This document shows, piece after piece, positions 1 to 8,529 of a stretch of DNA of 64,000 nt. The stretch is from assembly GCA_964630235.1 (NCBI GenBank), contig CAZVUO010000001.1, positions 434,001-498,000 of the forward strand, given 5' to 3'. Numbering within the stretch: position 1 is the stretch's first letter; each line of letters begins with the position of its first letter. Position numbers and translations under genes: made by a program. This DNA is from JBFLYH01 sp964630235. GTDB lineage: Bacteria > Oederibacteriota > JAAXVQ01 > JAUVAV01. The notes beneath the pieces are model-generated. The model was not told where the DNA came from and searched no databases. It was given only the letters and a program-made list of their open reading frames with translations.

Positions 1-402
1 TGCATGGACAACCGCAAGATGCTCCGCATCCCGGACAATTTCGCCTACGTGCTCCGCACGGGCGGCGGCAATCTGCGCTACAGTGAGTTCAAGGTCTCCT
101 ACGCCGTGGCCATCGGCCGCGTCCGCGCCATCGCCCTGATCGGGCATACCCAGTGCGCCATGCGCAACCTCATGAACCGCCGCCAGGAGTTCGTGGACGG
201 GCTGGTGACCCAGGGGGGCTGGGAGCGGGAGTGGGCCGAGACGCACTTCATGAACTTCGCGCCCATGTTCGAGATCGGGGACGAGATTGACTTCGTGCTT
301 TCCGAAGCCAGCCGCCTGCGCAAGCGCTATCCGCGCGTGCTGGTCGCGCCGCTGTTCTACCGGGTGGAAGACAACCGCCTCTACCTGGTGCGCGAAACCT
401 GA
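1..402 (+). CDS. Beta-carbonic anhydrase-like protein (5' end outside the window)
   Basis: Only the C-terminal part is present; the reading frame is open through the first base. Beta-carbonic anhydrases interconvert CO2 and bicarbonate in the cytoplasm with a zinc held by Cys-His-Cys. The fragment opens with CMDNR, matching the first zinc Cys and the Asp-Arg dyad of the family (C-x-D-x-R). It then has the RTGGGN turn, and IGHTQCAM supplies the remaining His and Cys ligands. The rest is a helical C-terminus ending in a strand (LVAPLFYRVEDNRLYLV). The next gene is convergent and ends 9 nt away. The family call is good; catalytic activity cannot be judged without the N-terminus. Confidence 0.8.
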   Translation, partial: CMDNRKMLRIPDNFAYVLRTGGGNLRYSEFKVSYAVAIGRVRAIALIGHTQCAMRNLMNRRQEFVDGLVTQGGWEREWAETHFMNFAPMFEIGDEIDFVLSEASRLRKRYPRVLVAPLFYRVEDNRLYLVRET

Positions 403-411
403 CCCGTCCGC

Positions 412-990
412 CTATTTCGGCCCGCCGCTTTTTTCCCCGCCGAACACCGTGGCCCAATACCACCCGAACCTGGACCGCCGCTGGTAGGCGAACCCGATGC
501 CGATGAACTTGAAGTGCGGCCCGAGCATGTTCGCGTTGTGCGTGGGCGATTCCCGCCAGGACCGGAAGACGTCCTCGGCCGTGGCATGACCGGCGGCCAC
601 GTTCTCCGCCTTGTACGTGTTGTTCGTATATCCAAAGGCCGCCAGCCGCTGGAACGGATCGCGTCCCAGCGAATCCTCGTGGCCGACCCGGTCGCGGCCT
701 GCCATGTCCTCGCTCATCCACTGGGCGGTTTTCTGCAGCAGACGGTCCCCGGCCAGCGGGCGCAGGCCTTTCTGCCTGCGGTACTGGTTCAGCAGCGCCA
801 GGAACCGGTCCGCCTGCCGGGCCCGTTCCTGCGGGGTCAGCGTGATGCCCAGGTCCGCGTGCGTCAGAATCTTCACCGCTGGCGCGCCATGGTCCGCGCG
901 CTGCTGGTGGCATCCCAGGACCGCGAACGCCAGCACGCCCAGGGCCAGCAGCAGCGGTCCCCGGGCCGCGTTCCCTGCCCGGGTCTTCAC
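412..990 (-). CDS. CAP/SCP-domain (YkwD-like) lipoprotein
   Basis: 192 aa with a GTG start. The start is chosen because GGAGG lies 5 nt upstream and GTGA overlaps the hrpB stop codon, suggesting translational coupling. Residues 11-27 form a lipoprotein signal ending in AVLGC (Cys27). The mature part is a CAP domain: LLNQYRRQKGLRPL (helix 1), the VGHEDSLGRDPFQRLAAFGY segment, the AENVAAG motif, and SPTHNANMLGPHFKFIGIG, which holds the second conserved His. Bacterial CAP proteins are secreted and mostly of unknown activity. Longer reading frames extending upstream in this frame are shadows of hrpB. Confidence 0.85.
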   Translation of the reverse strand: MKTRAGNAARGPLLLALGVLAFAVLGCHQQRADHGAPAVKILTHADLGITLTPQERARQADRFLALLNQYRRQKGLRPLAGDRLLQKTAQWMSEDMAGRDRVGHEDSLGRDPFQRLAAFGYTNNTYKAENVAAGHATAEDVFRSWRESPTHNANMLGPHFKFIGIGFAYQRRSRFGWYWATVFGGEKSGGPK

Positions 991-3491
991 GAGATCCTCC
1001 GGTTCTTTTTGGTCCTGGCCGTGGCCTGGGCCAGCCGCGGATTCTCGGGCCAGGCATGCCGCGGATAGCGCCCGCGCAGTTCCTTCCGGACCTCCGCGTA
1101 CGCCCGGTCCCAGAAGCCGTCGAGGTCCCGCGTCAGCTGCACGGTCCGTCCCGCGGGGCTCTGCAGGTCCAGCAGCAGGGGCTGGCCGCACAGCCGGGGC
1201 GTGGTGGTGGACCCGAAAAACTCCTGCAGCCTGCCGGACAGGAGCGGCACCTCGTGCTGTTCGTAGTCCAGCCTCTTCTTGCTGCCGGACGGCAAGATCC
1301 AGTGATCGGGCGCGAGCTGGTCCAGCCGGCGGCGCCGTTCCCCGCCCAGCCGGTGTTCCAGCGCCAACAGCAAGGCCTGCTCGTCCCACACCGGCCGGCC
1401 GCTCCAGTCTCCGAACGGAAAAAGCCAGTGGCCCGCCTCGGCCAGCAGTTCGCCCTCCCCGAACGCGGGCCAGCCGGCCACTTCGCCCCAGCGTTCCACG
1501 AAGCGGCAGCGGGCCAGCCAGCGCCTGGCGCCCGCGTTCCACGGCAAAGCCGCCAAACCGGACGAGGCCAACCGCTGTTGGGCCGCGGCCTGGAGCGCTT
1601 CCGGATGCAACCGCCCTGCGGACCCTCGCCTGAGAAGGATCGCGCCCACCTTGACCTCGAGCACGGCCACGGGTTTCCATCCCGCCCAGTCGAGACTCAA
1701 GGCTTCGATCGGCCGACCGGCCCGGCCGGCTTCGAGATCCTGACGGGTGACCGGCGCGGCGAGAAATATTTTGGCGTCCTGTTCTCCGCCGTCCACCTCG
1801 GCCACGGCCAGGTATTCCTGGCTCGCCAGCGGTCCGGCAACCAGCGCGCCCCGGCCGGACGACAGGAGGTACCGCGCGGCCTGGGGATTGTCCTGGCGGG
1901 TCTTTTTCGCGGCCCGGTCCGGATAGGCCGCGAGCAGCAGGCGGCCCGCGGCTTCGGGGTCCACGGTCCGGTTGCCAGCGGCCTGTGCCATGCGGCCGAG
2001 CAGGCGGCCGAGCCGCTGGACCTCTTCCGCCAGGGAACGCGACACCGCCGTGCCCTGCCCGCGCATCCCGGCGTTCCACTCCGCCAGGCGGCCGCGCAGA
2101 TCCGGGTCGCGGTCAGCCAGGCTCTCCCGGGTTTCCAGGGCCGCGGCCAAGACCACCGCCGTGTCCAGAAGTCCCTCTGCTTCCGCGTTCCGCAGCATCC
2201 GGGCCAGCCGGGGATGAATCCCCCAACGGGCTGCTTCGCGTCCGGACCGGGTGACCGCGCCGCGTTCGTCCAGAAAGCCCAGCGACCGCAGCAGCGCCGC
2301 CGCCTGCAGCACTGCGGCCTCGGGCGGCGGCGTGACCCAGGTCAGGTCGCGGGGTGAGGCGGCGCCCCAGCACGCGGTCTCCAGGACCAGGGACGCAAGA
2401 TCCGCTTCGCTGATCTCAGGCGGAGCGTACGGCTGGCGCTGATCGCCCTCGGCCCACCAGCGGTAGCAGACCCCGGGTCCCAGCCGGCCCGCGCGGCCGG
2501 CGCGCTGCTCGGCCGCAGCCTGGCTCGCCGCGACGGTTTCCCAGTGGTCCATGCCCGTGCGCGGTGAAAAACGCACGCGCCGCTCCAGGCCGATGTCCAC
2601 CACGGCCCGCACGCCCGGAATGGTGAGGCTGGTTTCAGCCACGTTCGTGGCCAGAACCACGCGGATCCCCGCCGCCTGATCTGGATCCAGCGCCGCGCGC
2701 TGCAGTTCAGGCCGCATGCGTCCATGCAGCAGGCGCAGGTGGGCTTTCACCTCCGGCCGTGCTTTGTCCAGGAGTTCCTGGCTGCGGAGCATTTCCCGGT
2801 AGCCCGGCAGAAAACAGAGCGTTGTGCCGCCGGCCGGACCCAGCGCGCGCGCCGCTTCCCCGCACAACCGCGCCGCGGCTTCCCAGGGTTTTTCCCGGAC
2901 GGACAGGGGAGGCCGGTAGTGTACTTCGACCGGATGCCGGCGGCCGGGCACCGTGACCAATGGCCACGTTCCGTACGCCGCCTGCAGGTCCGAAGAAGGA
3001 AGGGTGGCGGACATCACCGCCAGCTTGAGCTCGGGCCGGAAAATGCGGCGGCAGTCCCAGGCCAGGGCCAGGCCCAGGTCGCCCTGCACACTGCGGGTAT
3101 GGAACTCGTCAAAAATCAACGTGCTGAATTTGGCCAGCGAGGGATCATTCTGCAGCAGGCGCGTCAGAACGCCCTCGGTGACCACTTCCAGGCGCGTGCG
3201 GCCGCCGACGAGCGTCTCCTGCCGGGTGCGCAGGCCCACGGTCTGGCCAACGCGTTCTCCCAGCAGGGCCGCGATGCGGTCCGCGGCCGCGCGCGCGGCC
3301 AGCCGGCGGGGTTCAAGCAGCAGGATTTTTCCGGTGCCAAAGGCGGGTTCTTCGAGCAGTTTCCAAGGCAGGAGCGTGGTCTTGCCCGCGCCCGGTTCGG
3401 CCGCGAGCAACAGCAGGCCCTGGCGGTCCAAAATCCGGACCAGTTCAGGCAGCCACGGGTAAAGCGGCAGTGCGGTTAGGTCTTCGGACAT
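987..3491 (-). CDS. hrpB: ATP-dependent RNA helicase HrpB
   Basis: 834 aa, close to the usual HrpB length. DEAH-type helicase core: Walker A AAEPGAGKTTLLPW near residue 35, Walker B DEFH in LIFDEFHTRSVQGDL, motif III SATLP, and motifs V/VI in LATNVAETSLTIPG and AEQRAGRAGRLGPG. A helicase-associated domain and the HrpB C-terminal region follow. The frame is open further upstream, but that extension is translated from a dispersed repeat (3522-3661), so the start is placed at the Met of MSEDLTALPLYPWLPELV. HrpB is a DEAH-box helicase thought to act on RNA; its physiological role is poorly known. The 3' end overlaps the CAP lipoprotein start by 4 nt. Confidence 0.93.
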   Translation of the reverse strand: MSEDLTALPLYPWLPELVRILDRQGLLLLAAEPGAGKTTLLPWKLLEEPAFGTGKILLLEPRRLAARAAADRIAALLGERVGQTVGLRTRQETLVGGRTRLEVVTEGVLTRLLQNDPSLAKFSTLIFDEFHTRSVQGDLGLALAWDCRRIFRPELKLAVMSATLPSSDLQAAYGTWPLVTVPGRRHPVEVHYRPPLSVREKPWEAAARLCGEAARALGPAGGTTLCFLPGYREMLRSQELLDKARPEVKAHLRLLHGRMRPELQRAALDPDQAAGIRVVLATNVAETSLTIPGVRAVVDIGLERRVRFSPRTGMDHWETVAASQAAAEQRAGRAGRLGPGVCYRWWAEGDQRQPYAPPEISEADLASLVLETACWGAASPRDLTWVTPPPEAAVLQAAALLRSLGFLDERGAVTRSGREAARWGIHPRLARMLRNAEAEGLLDTAVVLAAALETRESLADRDPDLRGRLAEWNAGMRGQGTAVSRSLAEEVQRLGRLLGRMAQAAGNRTVDPEAAGRLLLAAYPDRAAKKTRQDNPQAARYLLSSGRGALVAGPLASQEYLAVAEVDGGEQDAKIFLAAPVTRQDLEAGRAGRPIEALSLDWAGWKPVAVLEVKVGAILLRRGSAGRLHPEALQAAAQQRLASSGLAALPWNAGARRWLARCRFVERWGEVAGWPAFGEGELLAEAGHWLFPFGDWSGRPVWDEQALLLALEHRLGGERRRRLDQLAPDHWILPSGSKKRLDYEQHEVPLLSGRLQEFFGSTTTPRLCGQPLLLDLQSPAGRTVQLTRDLDGFWDRAYAEVRKELRGRYPRHAWPENPRLAQATARTKKNRRIS

Positions 3492-3521
3492 CTGGTTCCC
3501 ACCGTCAAGACAAGCGTGCTT

Positions 3522-3661
3522 CCATCCCCTCCGCAGGGCACCCCGCGCCTGCTCGGGGGTGAATGCGGGATCCCTGCTCCGGGGATGTCGCCAAGCAGGG
3601 GTGGCGAGGGTTGAAGTTAACATCCCCGCGGGAGCCCTTTGGCCCGGGGGCTCCCGTGTAA
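3522..3661 (+). repeat. Dispersed structured repeat, copy A
   Basis: First of three copies of a repeat of about 130-140 nt (others at 43253-43382 and 59318-59447). The shared core includes GCTCCGGGGATGTCGCC. CATCCCC (3523-3529) can pair with GGGGATG (3581-3587), enclosing a hairpin CCCCGCGC-CT-GCTCGGGG with one mismatch. The 3' part diverges from the other two copies but still ends in a strong hairpin with arms CGGGAGCC and GGCTCCCG. It lies between the divergent genes hrpB and the CPBP-like gene. Confidence 0.75.
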
Positions 3662-3672
3662 CCGAAAAATGC

Positions 3673-3702
3673 TTGCGGCCGGATGTCTTTTCCCCTTATA
3701 GT
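3673..3702 (+). promoter_or_regulatory. Possible promoter giving a near-leaderless CPBP transcript
   Basis: TTGCGG (3673-3678), an 18-nt spacer, then TATAGT (3697-3702). The ATG at 3709 follows the -10 by 6 nt and no Shine-Dalgarno is visible, so a leaderless mRNA is possible. Inference from spacing only. Confidence 0.35.
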
Positions 3703-3708
3703 CCTTTC

Positions 3709-4440
3709 ATGCCCCAGATTGTGCCCCGTTTAACCTGGAAAACTTTTCTTGCGCTCTGGATCCTGGGCAGTCTGTCGGTCCTGGCGGTTTTTCCCTCGGT
3801 CGCGGCTGTGGCGCAGAACCGGTTGACCGTGTCTATCCCACCTGGGGTTTTCTTTGCCGGGCAATATCTGCAGATCGTCCTGCTGTTCGGCCTGGCGGTC
3901 TGGCTGGGATGGCGTCTCGCGCCCGGGGCCGGTTTGGGCGCGCCCCTGTTCGAGGACTGGTTTCGCGGGCGCCCGGTATCTTCCCGGCTGAAGTCCTCCC
4001 TGCTCTGGCCAGCGCTCTGGGGCCTGCTGGCCGGCGCTGTCCTGTCCGGCCTGGATCTCCTGGTCTTCGCCCGCGCGCCGTTTCCGGGAATGTTCGAGCA
4101 CCTGCCGGCGGTCTTTTACTCGGGCATCGGCGAAGAACTCTGGCTGCGCTGGTTCTTGTTGACCGTGATCCTGTGGCTGCTGGTTAAACTGGCGCGGATC
4201 CCTCCGTCCTGGGCTGCCTGGCTGGCCATTGTCCTGGTCAGCCTGGCGTTCAGCCTGATCCAGTGGCAGCGCGCGGCTGCTGGAGCGGATTTCGGGCTGA
4301 TGGGCCTGACGCGATTCGTGCTTCTAAACGGGGTCAGCGGGCTGCTGTATGGCTGGTGCTACTGGCGCCGCGGCGTGGAAGCGGCCATGGCCTGCCACTG
4401 GGCCGCGGGGGCGGCAAGCCACGTGATACTGGCCGGCTAA
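3709..4440 (+). CDS. CPBP-family (Abi/CAAX protease-like) integral membrane protein
   Basis: 243 aa with several hydrophobic helices. The start is placed at MPQIVPRLTWKTF because upstream codons come from the dispersed repeat. The intramembrane glutamic-protease motif is present as GEELWLRWFLL (EExxxR), and a late His appears in AMACHWAAG. The second motif, normally FxxxH, reads FSLIQ, so its His is replaced by Gln. A bulky C-terminal helix LLYGWCYWRRGVEAAM fits the family. CPBP proteins include CAAX-type proteases and bacteriocin-immunity proteins; the substrate is unknown and activity is uncertain given the substitution. It is one of only two plus-strand genes left of dnaA, and its stop overlaps the convergent degV stop. 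Confidence 0.7.
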   Translation: MPQIVPRLTWKTFLALWILGSLSVLAVFPSVAAVAQNRLTVSIPPGVFFAGQYLQIVLLFGLAVWLGWRLAPGAGLGAPLFEDWFRGRPVSSRLKSSLLWPALWGLLAGAVLSGLDLLVFARAPFPGMFEHLPAVFYSGIGEELWLRWFLLTVILWLLVKLARIPPSWAAWLAIVLVSLAFSLIQWQRAAAGADFGLMGLTRFVLLNGVSGLLYGWCYWRRGVEAAMACHWAAGAASHVILAG

Positions 4441-5297
4441 CAGATCCCCACGCCCCAGCCCGTGGGCCCGAGATGGCTTCCCACCGTGCCGCCGATGCGC
4501 GACTCGGTGATCTGCGTGGGCTTGAATCCGGCGGCCAGCACTTTCTGCTTCAGGGTCTGGCAGTTTTCCGGGGCATTGCTGTGCAGTACGCCAAGCCCGT
4601 GGACCAGGCCGTGGCGCTGGTGATGTTCGGTCACCAGTTTCATGATGGTCTCGTTCGCGGCTTCGGCCGAATTGGCCGTGGTCACGGGTTCAATTACACC
4701 CGTGCCATCCTTGAGCGCCAGAATCGGGCGGACGCCGAGCAGTTTTCCGAAAAATGCCTTGGCTTTGCTGATGCGTCCCCCGCGTTCCAAGTTTTCCAGG
4801 TTTTCGCAGGAGAAGATCACGAACGTTTTCGGCACCTGTTGCTCCACTTTGGCCACGATGGTATCGAAATCCATCCCCTGCCGGACCAGGGCGCGGGCGT
4901 AGAGGCACAGAAACCCGAGACAGACGCTGGTGGTCTTGGAATCCACGACCCGGATCTTGACCTTGGTCATCATGTTGGCGGAAAACTGGGCGTTCTCGCT
5001 GGTCTTGGAGAGTTTGCTGGAGATGAAAATGCCGAGGATATGGGTAAAGCCCTCTTCGCTCAACTTCTGGAAGCGTTCCAGGAAGCTTTTGGAATTCGGC
5101 GGTTGGGTGCGCGGGAAATTTTTGTCAACCTTGAGCCGCTGGTAGAACTGGTCCACGGACATATTCTCCCGGTCCAAAAACTCCTCAGACCCGAAATAGA
5201 TCCGCAGAGGCACGCGGAAAATGTCCTGCCCCTTGATGACCGCGTCCCCCAGGTCGCTGGTGCTGTCCGTCACGATCGCAATCCGTTCGTTGGCCAT
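4437..5297 (-). CDS. DegV family fatty-acid-binding protein
   Basis: 286 aa, the family's usual length. The N-terminus IAIVTDSTSDLGD is the DegV signature. It is followed by VPLRIYFG, a FPRTQPPN loop, an IFISSKLSKTSENAQ segment matching the conserved SGTYQSA region, VVDSKTTSVCLGFL and LENLERGGRISKAKAF. DegV proteins bind fatty acids; many serve as FakB subunits presenting exogenous fatty acid to FakA kinase, but no fakA is seen here. Only 33 nt separate it from the end of cusA, so it may be cotranscribed from the cus promoter. It ends tail-to-tail with the CPBP gene. Confidence 0.88.
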   Translation of the reverse strand: MANERIAIVTDSTSDLGDAVIKGQDIFRVPLRIYFGSEEFLDRENMSVDQFYQRLKVDKNFPRTQPPNSKSFLERFQKLSEEGFTHILGIFISSKLSKTSENAQFSANMMTKVKIRVVDSKTTSVCLGFLCLYARALVRQGMDFDTIVAKVEQQVPKTFVIFSCENLENLERGGRISKAKAFFGKLLGVRPILALKDGTGVIEPVTTANSAEAANETIMKLVTEHHQRHGLVHGLGVLHSNAPENCQTLKQKVLAAGFKPTQITESRIGGTVGSHLGPTGWGVGIC

Positions 5298-5330
5298 GCT
5301 GCCGCTCCTTTAGAGTCCTGGCTCTATTGT

Positions 5331-8300
5331 CTATAAAACGCCCTGCCCTGGCAAGGATTTTCCCAGCCGTGGCCGCGGCGCGAGCCATTTCCATCCGCGC
5401 CAGAGATAGTAGATCGCCGGGTACACGGTCAGTTCCAGGAGCACCGAGGTTACCACGCCGCCGACCATGGGGGCCGCGACCCGGCGCATGACGTCCGAAC
5501 CGGCGCCAGATCCCCACAGGATCGGGAGCAGGCCGGCGAGGATGACGGCCGCGGTCATGATCTTGGGGCGCACGCGCTGGACCGCGCCCTGATCGATCGC
5601 CGCGCGCAGGTCCTGCAGGCCGCGCATCGCGCCCCGCTCGCGCGCTGCGTCGTAGGCGTGGTCCAGGTACAGGAGCATGACCACGCCGGTCTCCGCATCC
5701 AGGCCGGCCAGCGCGATGATGCCCACCCAGACCGCCAGGCTCAGGTTGAACCCCAGCAGGTACACGAACCACAGGGCGCCGACCAGGGAGAACGGCACGG
5801 CCAGGAGCACGATGGCGGTCTTGGCCAGGGAGCGGGTGTTGAGGTACAGAATGATGACGATGATGAAGAGCGTCAGCGGGATCACCAGCAGCAACCGTCG
5901 GTGCAGGCGCTGCAGGTACTCGTACTCCCCGCTCCAGGCCAAGGTGTAGCCGCTGGGCAACCTGACCTCCCGGCTGACCGCCGCCTGGGCGCGGCGGAGA
6001 TAGGTTCCCAGGTCCGTGTCCCGCACGTCCACATAGACCCAGGCGTTGGGCCGGGAATTCTCAGTGCGGATCAGCATGGGCCCGGTCGATAAGCGCACGT
6101 CCGCCACCTGGCCCAGCGGCACCTGTCCGCCGGTCCGGGTGGCCACCAGCACGCGCCGGATGGTCTCCACGCTGTTCCGCAGTTCCCGGCTGTAGCGCAC
6201 GTTCACCGGATACCGTTCCAGTCCCTCGATCGTGGTCGTGACGTTCATGCCGCCCAGGGCCATCTGGATCACCCGGTTCAGGTCCTCCACATTGACGCCG
6301 TAGCGGGCCGCGGCCGGCCGGTCAATGGCGATGTCCAGGTAGTTCCCGCCCACGGCCCGTTCCGCGAACACCGAGGCTGTGCCGGGCACGCGGCGCAGCA
6401 CTGCCTCCACCTGGCGGCCCAAGCGCTCCAGCTCGGCCAGGTCCGCGCCCGTCAGCTTGACCCCCACCGGGGTCTTGATGCCCGTGGCCAGCATGTCCGT
6501 GCGCGCCTTGATCGGCATGGTCCAGGCGTTGGTCAGGCCCGGCAGGCTGACCGCCCGGTCCAGCTCCGCGATCAACTTCTCCACGGTCATCCCGCGCCGC
6601 CAGGCCTTCCGGGGTTTGAGCTGAATGGTGGTCTCCATCATGTCCAGACCCGCCGGGTCGGTCGCGGTCTCGGCCCGGCCGACCTTGCCGAACACGCGTT
6701 CCACCTCGGGGAATGCCCGGATCAGCCGGTCGGTCCGCTGCAACAGGTTCTTGGCCGTGGTGATGGATAGGCCGGGCAGGGTGGTGGGCATGTACAGCAG
6801 ATCGCCCTCGAACAATGGCGGCATGAACTCCGTCCCCAGGCGCAGCAGCGGGACCAACCCCAGCACCACCACCCCGGCCGCGCCGAGCAGGACCTGGCGG
6901 CTATGCCTCAGGCCCCACTGCACCACTGGATGGTAGCGCTCCAGCAGCCAACGGTTGATGGGATTGCGGTCCTCCGTGGGAACCGCTCCGCGGATGAAGA
7001 AACCCATCAGGACAGGCGTGATGGTCACGGCCAGCAGGGCCGCCGCGGCCATGGCGTAGGTCTTGGTGAAGGCCAGCGGCCGGAACAGCCGGCCTTCCTG
7101 CGCTTCCAACGCGAAGATCGGCACGAAGGAAACCGTGATCACCAGCAGGGACCAGAACAGGGCCGGCCCCACTTCCTGGGAGGCCTCCAGCACCGCCTGC
7201 CAGTGGGGACGCCGCTTCCGGGCTGGCAGGGCCTCCTCCCGTTCCAGGTGTTTATGCGCGTTCTCGATCATGATGATGGCCGCGTCCACCATGGCGCCGA
7301 TGGCGATGGCGATCCCGCCCAGGGACATGATGTTGGCGTTGATCCCCTGCCAGCGCATGATGATGAAGGACATGAGGATCGCCGTGGGCAGGGTGAACAC
7401 TGCCACCAGGGCGCTGCGGGCGTGGAACAGAAAGAGCATGCACACCAGCGCCACGATCAGCATTTCCTCGAAGAGCTTGCCGCGGAGGTTGTCGATGGCC
7501 CGGGTGATCAGCTGGGAGCGGTCGTACACCGGCACGATCCGCACGTCCGCCGGCAGCCCGGCCTTGAGCTCCTCCAGCTTGCTGCGCACGCGGCGGATGA
7601 CCTCCCGGGCGTTCTCGCCGAAGCGCATGACCACGATCCCGCCCACGGTCTCGCCCTCGCCGTCGAGCTCGGCCACCCCGCGCCGCATCTCCGGCCCGAG
7701 CTGGATCGCGGCCACGTCCTTGAGGTACACCGGCAGTTGGCCGCCCTGCTCGTTCCGGCTCCAGGCCACGGGGATGTGCCCCAGGTCGTCCAGGGACTTG
7801 AGGTACCCCAGTCCCCGGATCATGTACTCCCGCTCGCCGAGCTCCACCACCTCGCCGCCCGCATCCTGGTTGCCGGCCTGGATCGCGTTTTCGACGTCCT
7901 CGAGGGTGAGGCCCAGGGCCTGGAGCCGCGCCGGGTCCACGGTCACCTGGTACTGCTTGACGAAACCGCCGACGCTGGCCGCCTCGGCCACGCCCGGCAC
8001 GCTAGCCAGCTGGTATTTGAGGTACCAATCCTGCAGCGAACGCAATTCCTGCAGGGACCGCTGGGTGGAGACGAGGGCATACTGGTACACCCAGCCCACG
8101 CCGGTCGCGTCCGGCCCCAAAACCGGCAGTACCCCTGCTGGCAGCCGCTGCTGAGCGAAGTTCACGTATTCCAGCACGCGACTGCGCGCCCAATACAGGT
8201 CTGTGCCGTCCTTAAAAATGATGTAGACCAGTGAATAGCCGAAAAAGGAGTAGCCGCGCACGGCCTGAGATCCCGGGACCGAAACCATGGCCGTGGTCAG

Positions 8301-8504
8301 CGGATAGGTCACCTGGTCTTCTACCACGCGGGGGGATTGCCCGGGATACTGGGTGTAGAGGATAACCTGCACGTCGGACAGGTCGGGAATAGCGTCCACC
8401 GGGGTCTGCACCAGGGCGTACACCCCCCAGGCGATGACCAGGGCGGTCAAGAGCGTGACCAGGATCCGGTTGCGTATCGACCAGGCGATGAGTTGGGCCA
8501 GCAT
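5331..8504 (-). CDS. cusA: Heavy-metal efflux RND permease, CusA type
   Basis: 1057 aa, a full-length HME-family RND pump of the inner membrane. Twelve TM helices in two halves surround large periplasmic loops; the first TM is followed by VDAIPDLSDVQV, typical of CusA/CzcA. TM4 carries the motif GAMVDAAIIMIENAHKHLE, resembling CusA (Cu+/Ag+) more than CzcA. The segment RTDMLATGIKTPVGVKL matches the CusA porter region. Metal specificity is inferred from these motifs. It lies 25 nt downstream of cusB and forms an operon with it. No outer-membrane CusC/TolC gene is in the window, so the outer channel must be encoded elsewhere. Confidence 0.93.
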   Translation of the reverse strand: MLAQLIAWSIRNRILVTLLTALVIAWGVYALVQTPVDAIPDLSDVQVILYTQYPGQSPRVVEDQVTYPLTTAMVSVPGSQAVRGYSFFGYSLVYIIFKDGTDLYWARSRVLEYVNFAQQRLPAGVLPVLGPDATGVGWVYQYALVSTQRSLQELRSLQDWYLKYQLASVPGVAEAASVGGFVKQYQVTVDPARLQALGLTLEDVENAIQAGNQDAGGEVVELGEREYMIRGLGYLKSLDDLGHIPVAWSRNEQGGQLPVYLKDVAAIQLGPEMRRGVAELDGEGETVGGIVVMRFGENAREVIRRVRSKLEELKAGLPADVRIVPVYDRSQLITRAIDNLRGKLFEEMLIVALVCMLFLFHARSALVAVFTLPTAILMSFIIMRWQGINANIMSLGGIAIAIGAMVDAAIIMIENAHKHLEREEALPARKRRPHWQAVLEASQEVGPALFWSLLVITVSFVPIFALEAQEGRLFRPLAFTKTYAMAAAALLAVTITPVLMGFFIRGAVPTEDRNPINRWLLERYHPVVQWGLRHSRQVLLGAAGVVVLGLVPLLRLGTEFMPPLFEGDLLYMPTTLPGLSITTAKNLLQRTDRLIRAFPEVERVFGKVGRAETATDPAGLDMMETTIQLKPRKAWRRGMTVEKLIAELDRAVSLPGLTNAWTMPIKARTDMLATGIKTPVGVKLTGADLAELERLGRQVEAVLRRVPGTASVFAERAVGGNYLDIAIDRPAAARYGVNVEDLNRVIQMALGGMNVTTTIEGLERYPVNVRYSRELRNSVETIRRVLVATRTGGQVPLGQVADVRLSTGPMLIRTENSRPNAWVYVDVRDTDLGTYLRRAQAAVSREVRLPSGYTLAWSGEYEYLQRLHRRLLLVIPLTLFIIVIILYLNTRSLAKTAIVLLAVPFSLVGALWFVYLLGFNLSLAVWVGIIALAGLDAETGVVMLLYLDHAYDAARERGAMRGLQDLRAAIDQGAVQRVRPKIMTAAVILAGLLPILWGSGAGSDVMRRVAAPMVGGVVTSVLLELTVYPAIYYLWRGWKWLAPRPRLGKSLPGQGVL

Positions 8505-8529
8505 GGCGGGCTCCCCTGCTTGAAAAGGA

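Noticed and set aside
611..1633. Long plus-strand reading frames opposite the CAP lipoprotein and hrpB genes
   Set aside because: They are low-complexity Arg/Ala/Pro-rich shadows caused by high G+C; no ribosome sites or families.
3492..3623. N-terminal extension of HrpB
   Set aside because: The extra codons are translated from the dispersed repeat; the translated frames of the three copies differ, so the repeat is not coding.
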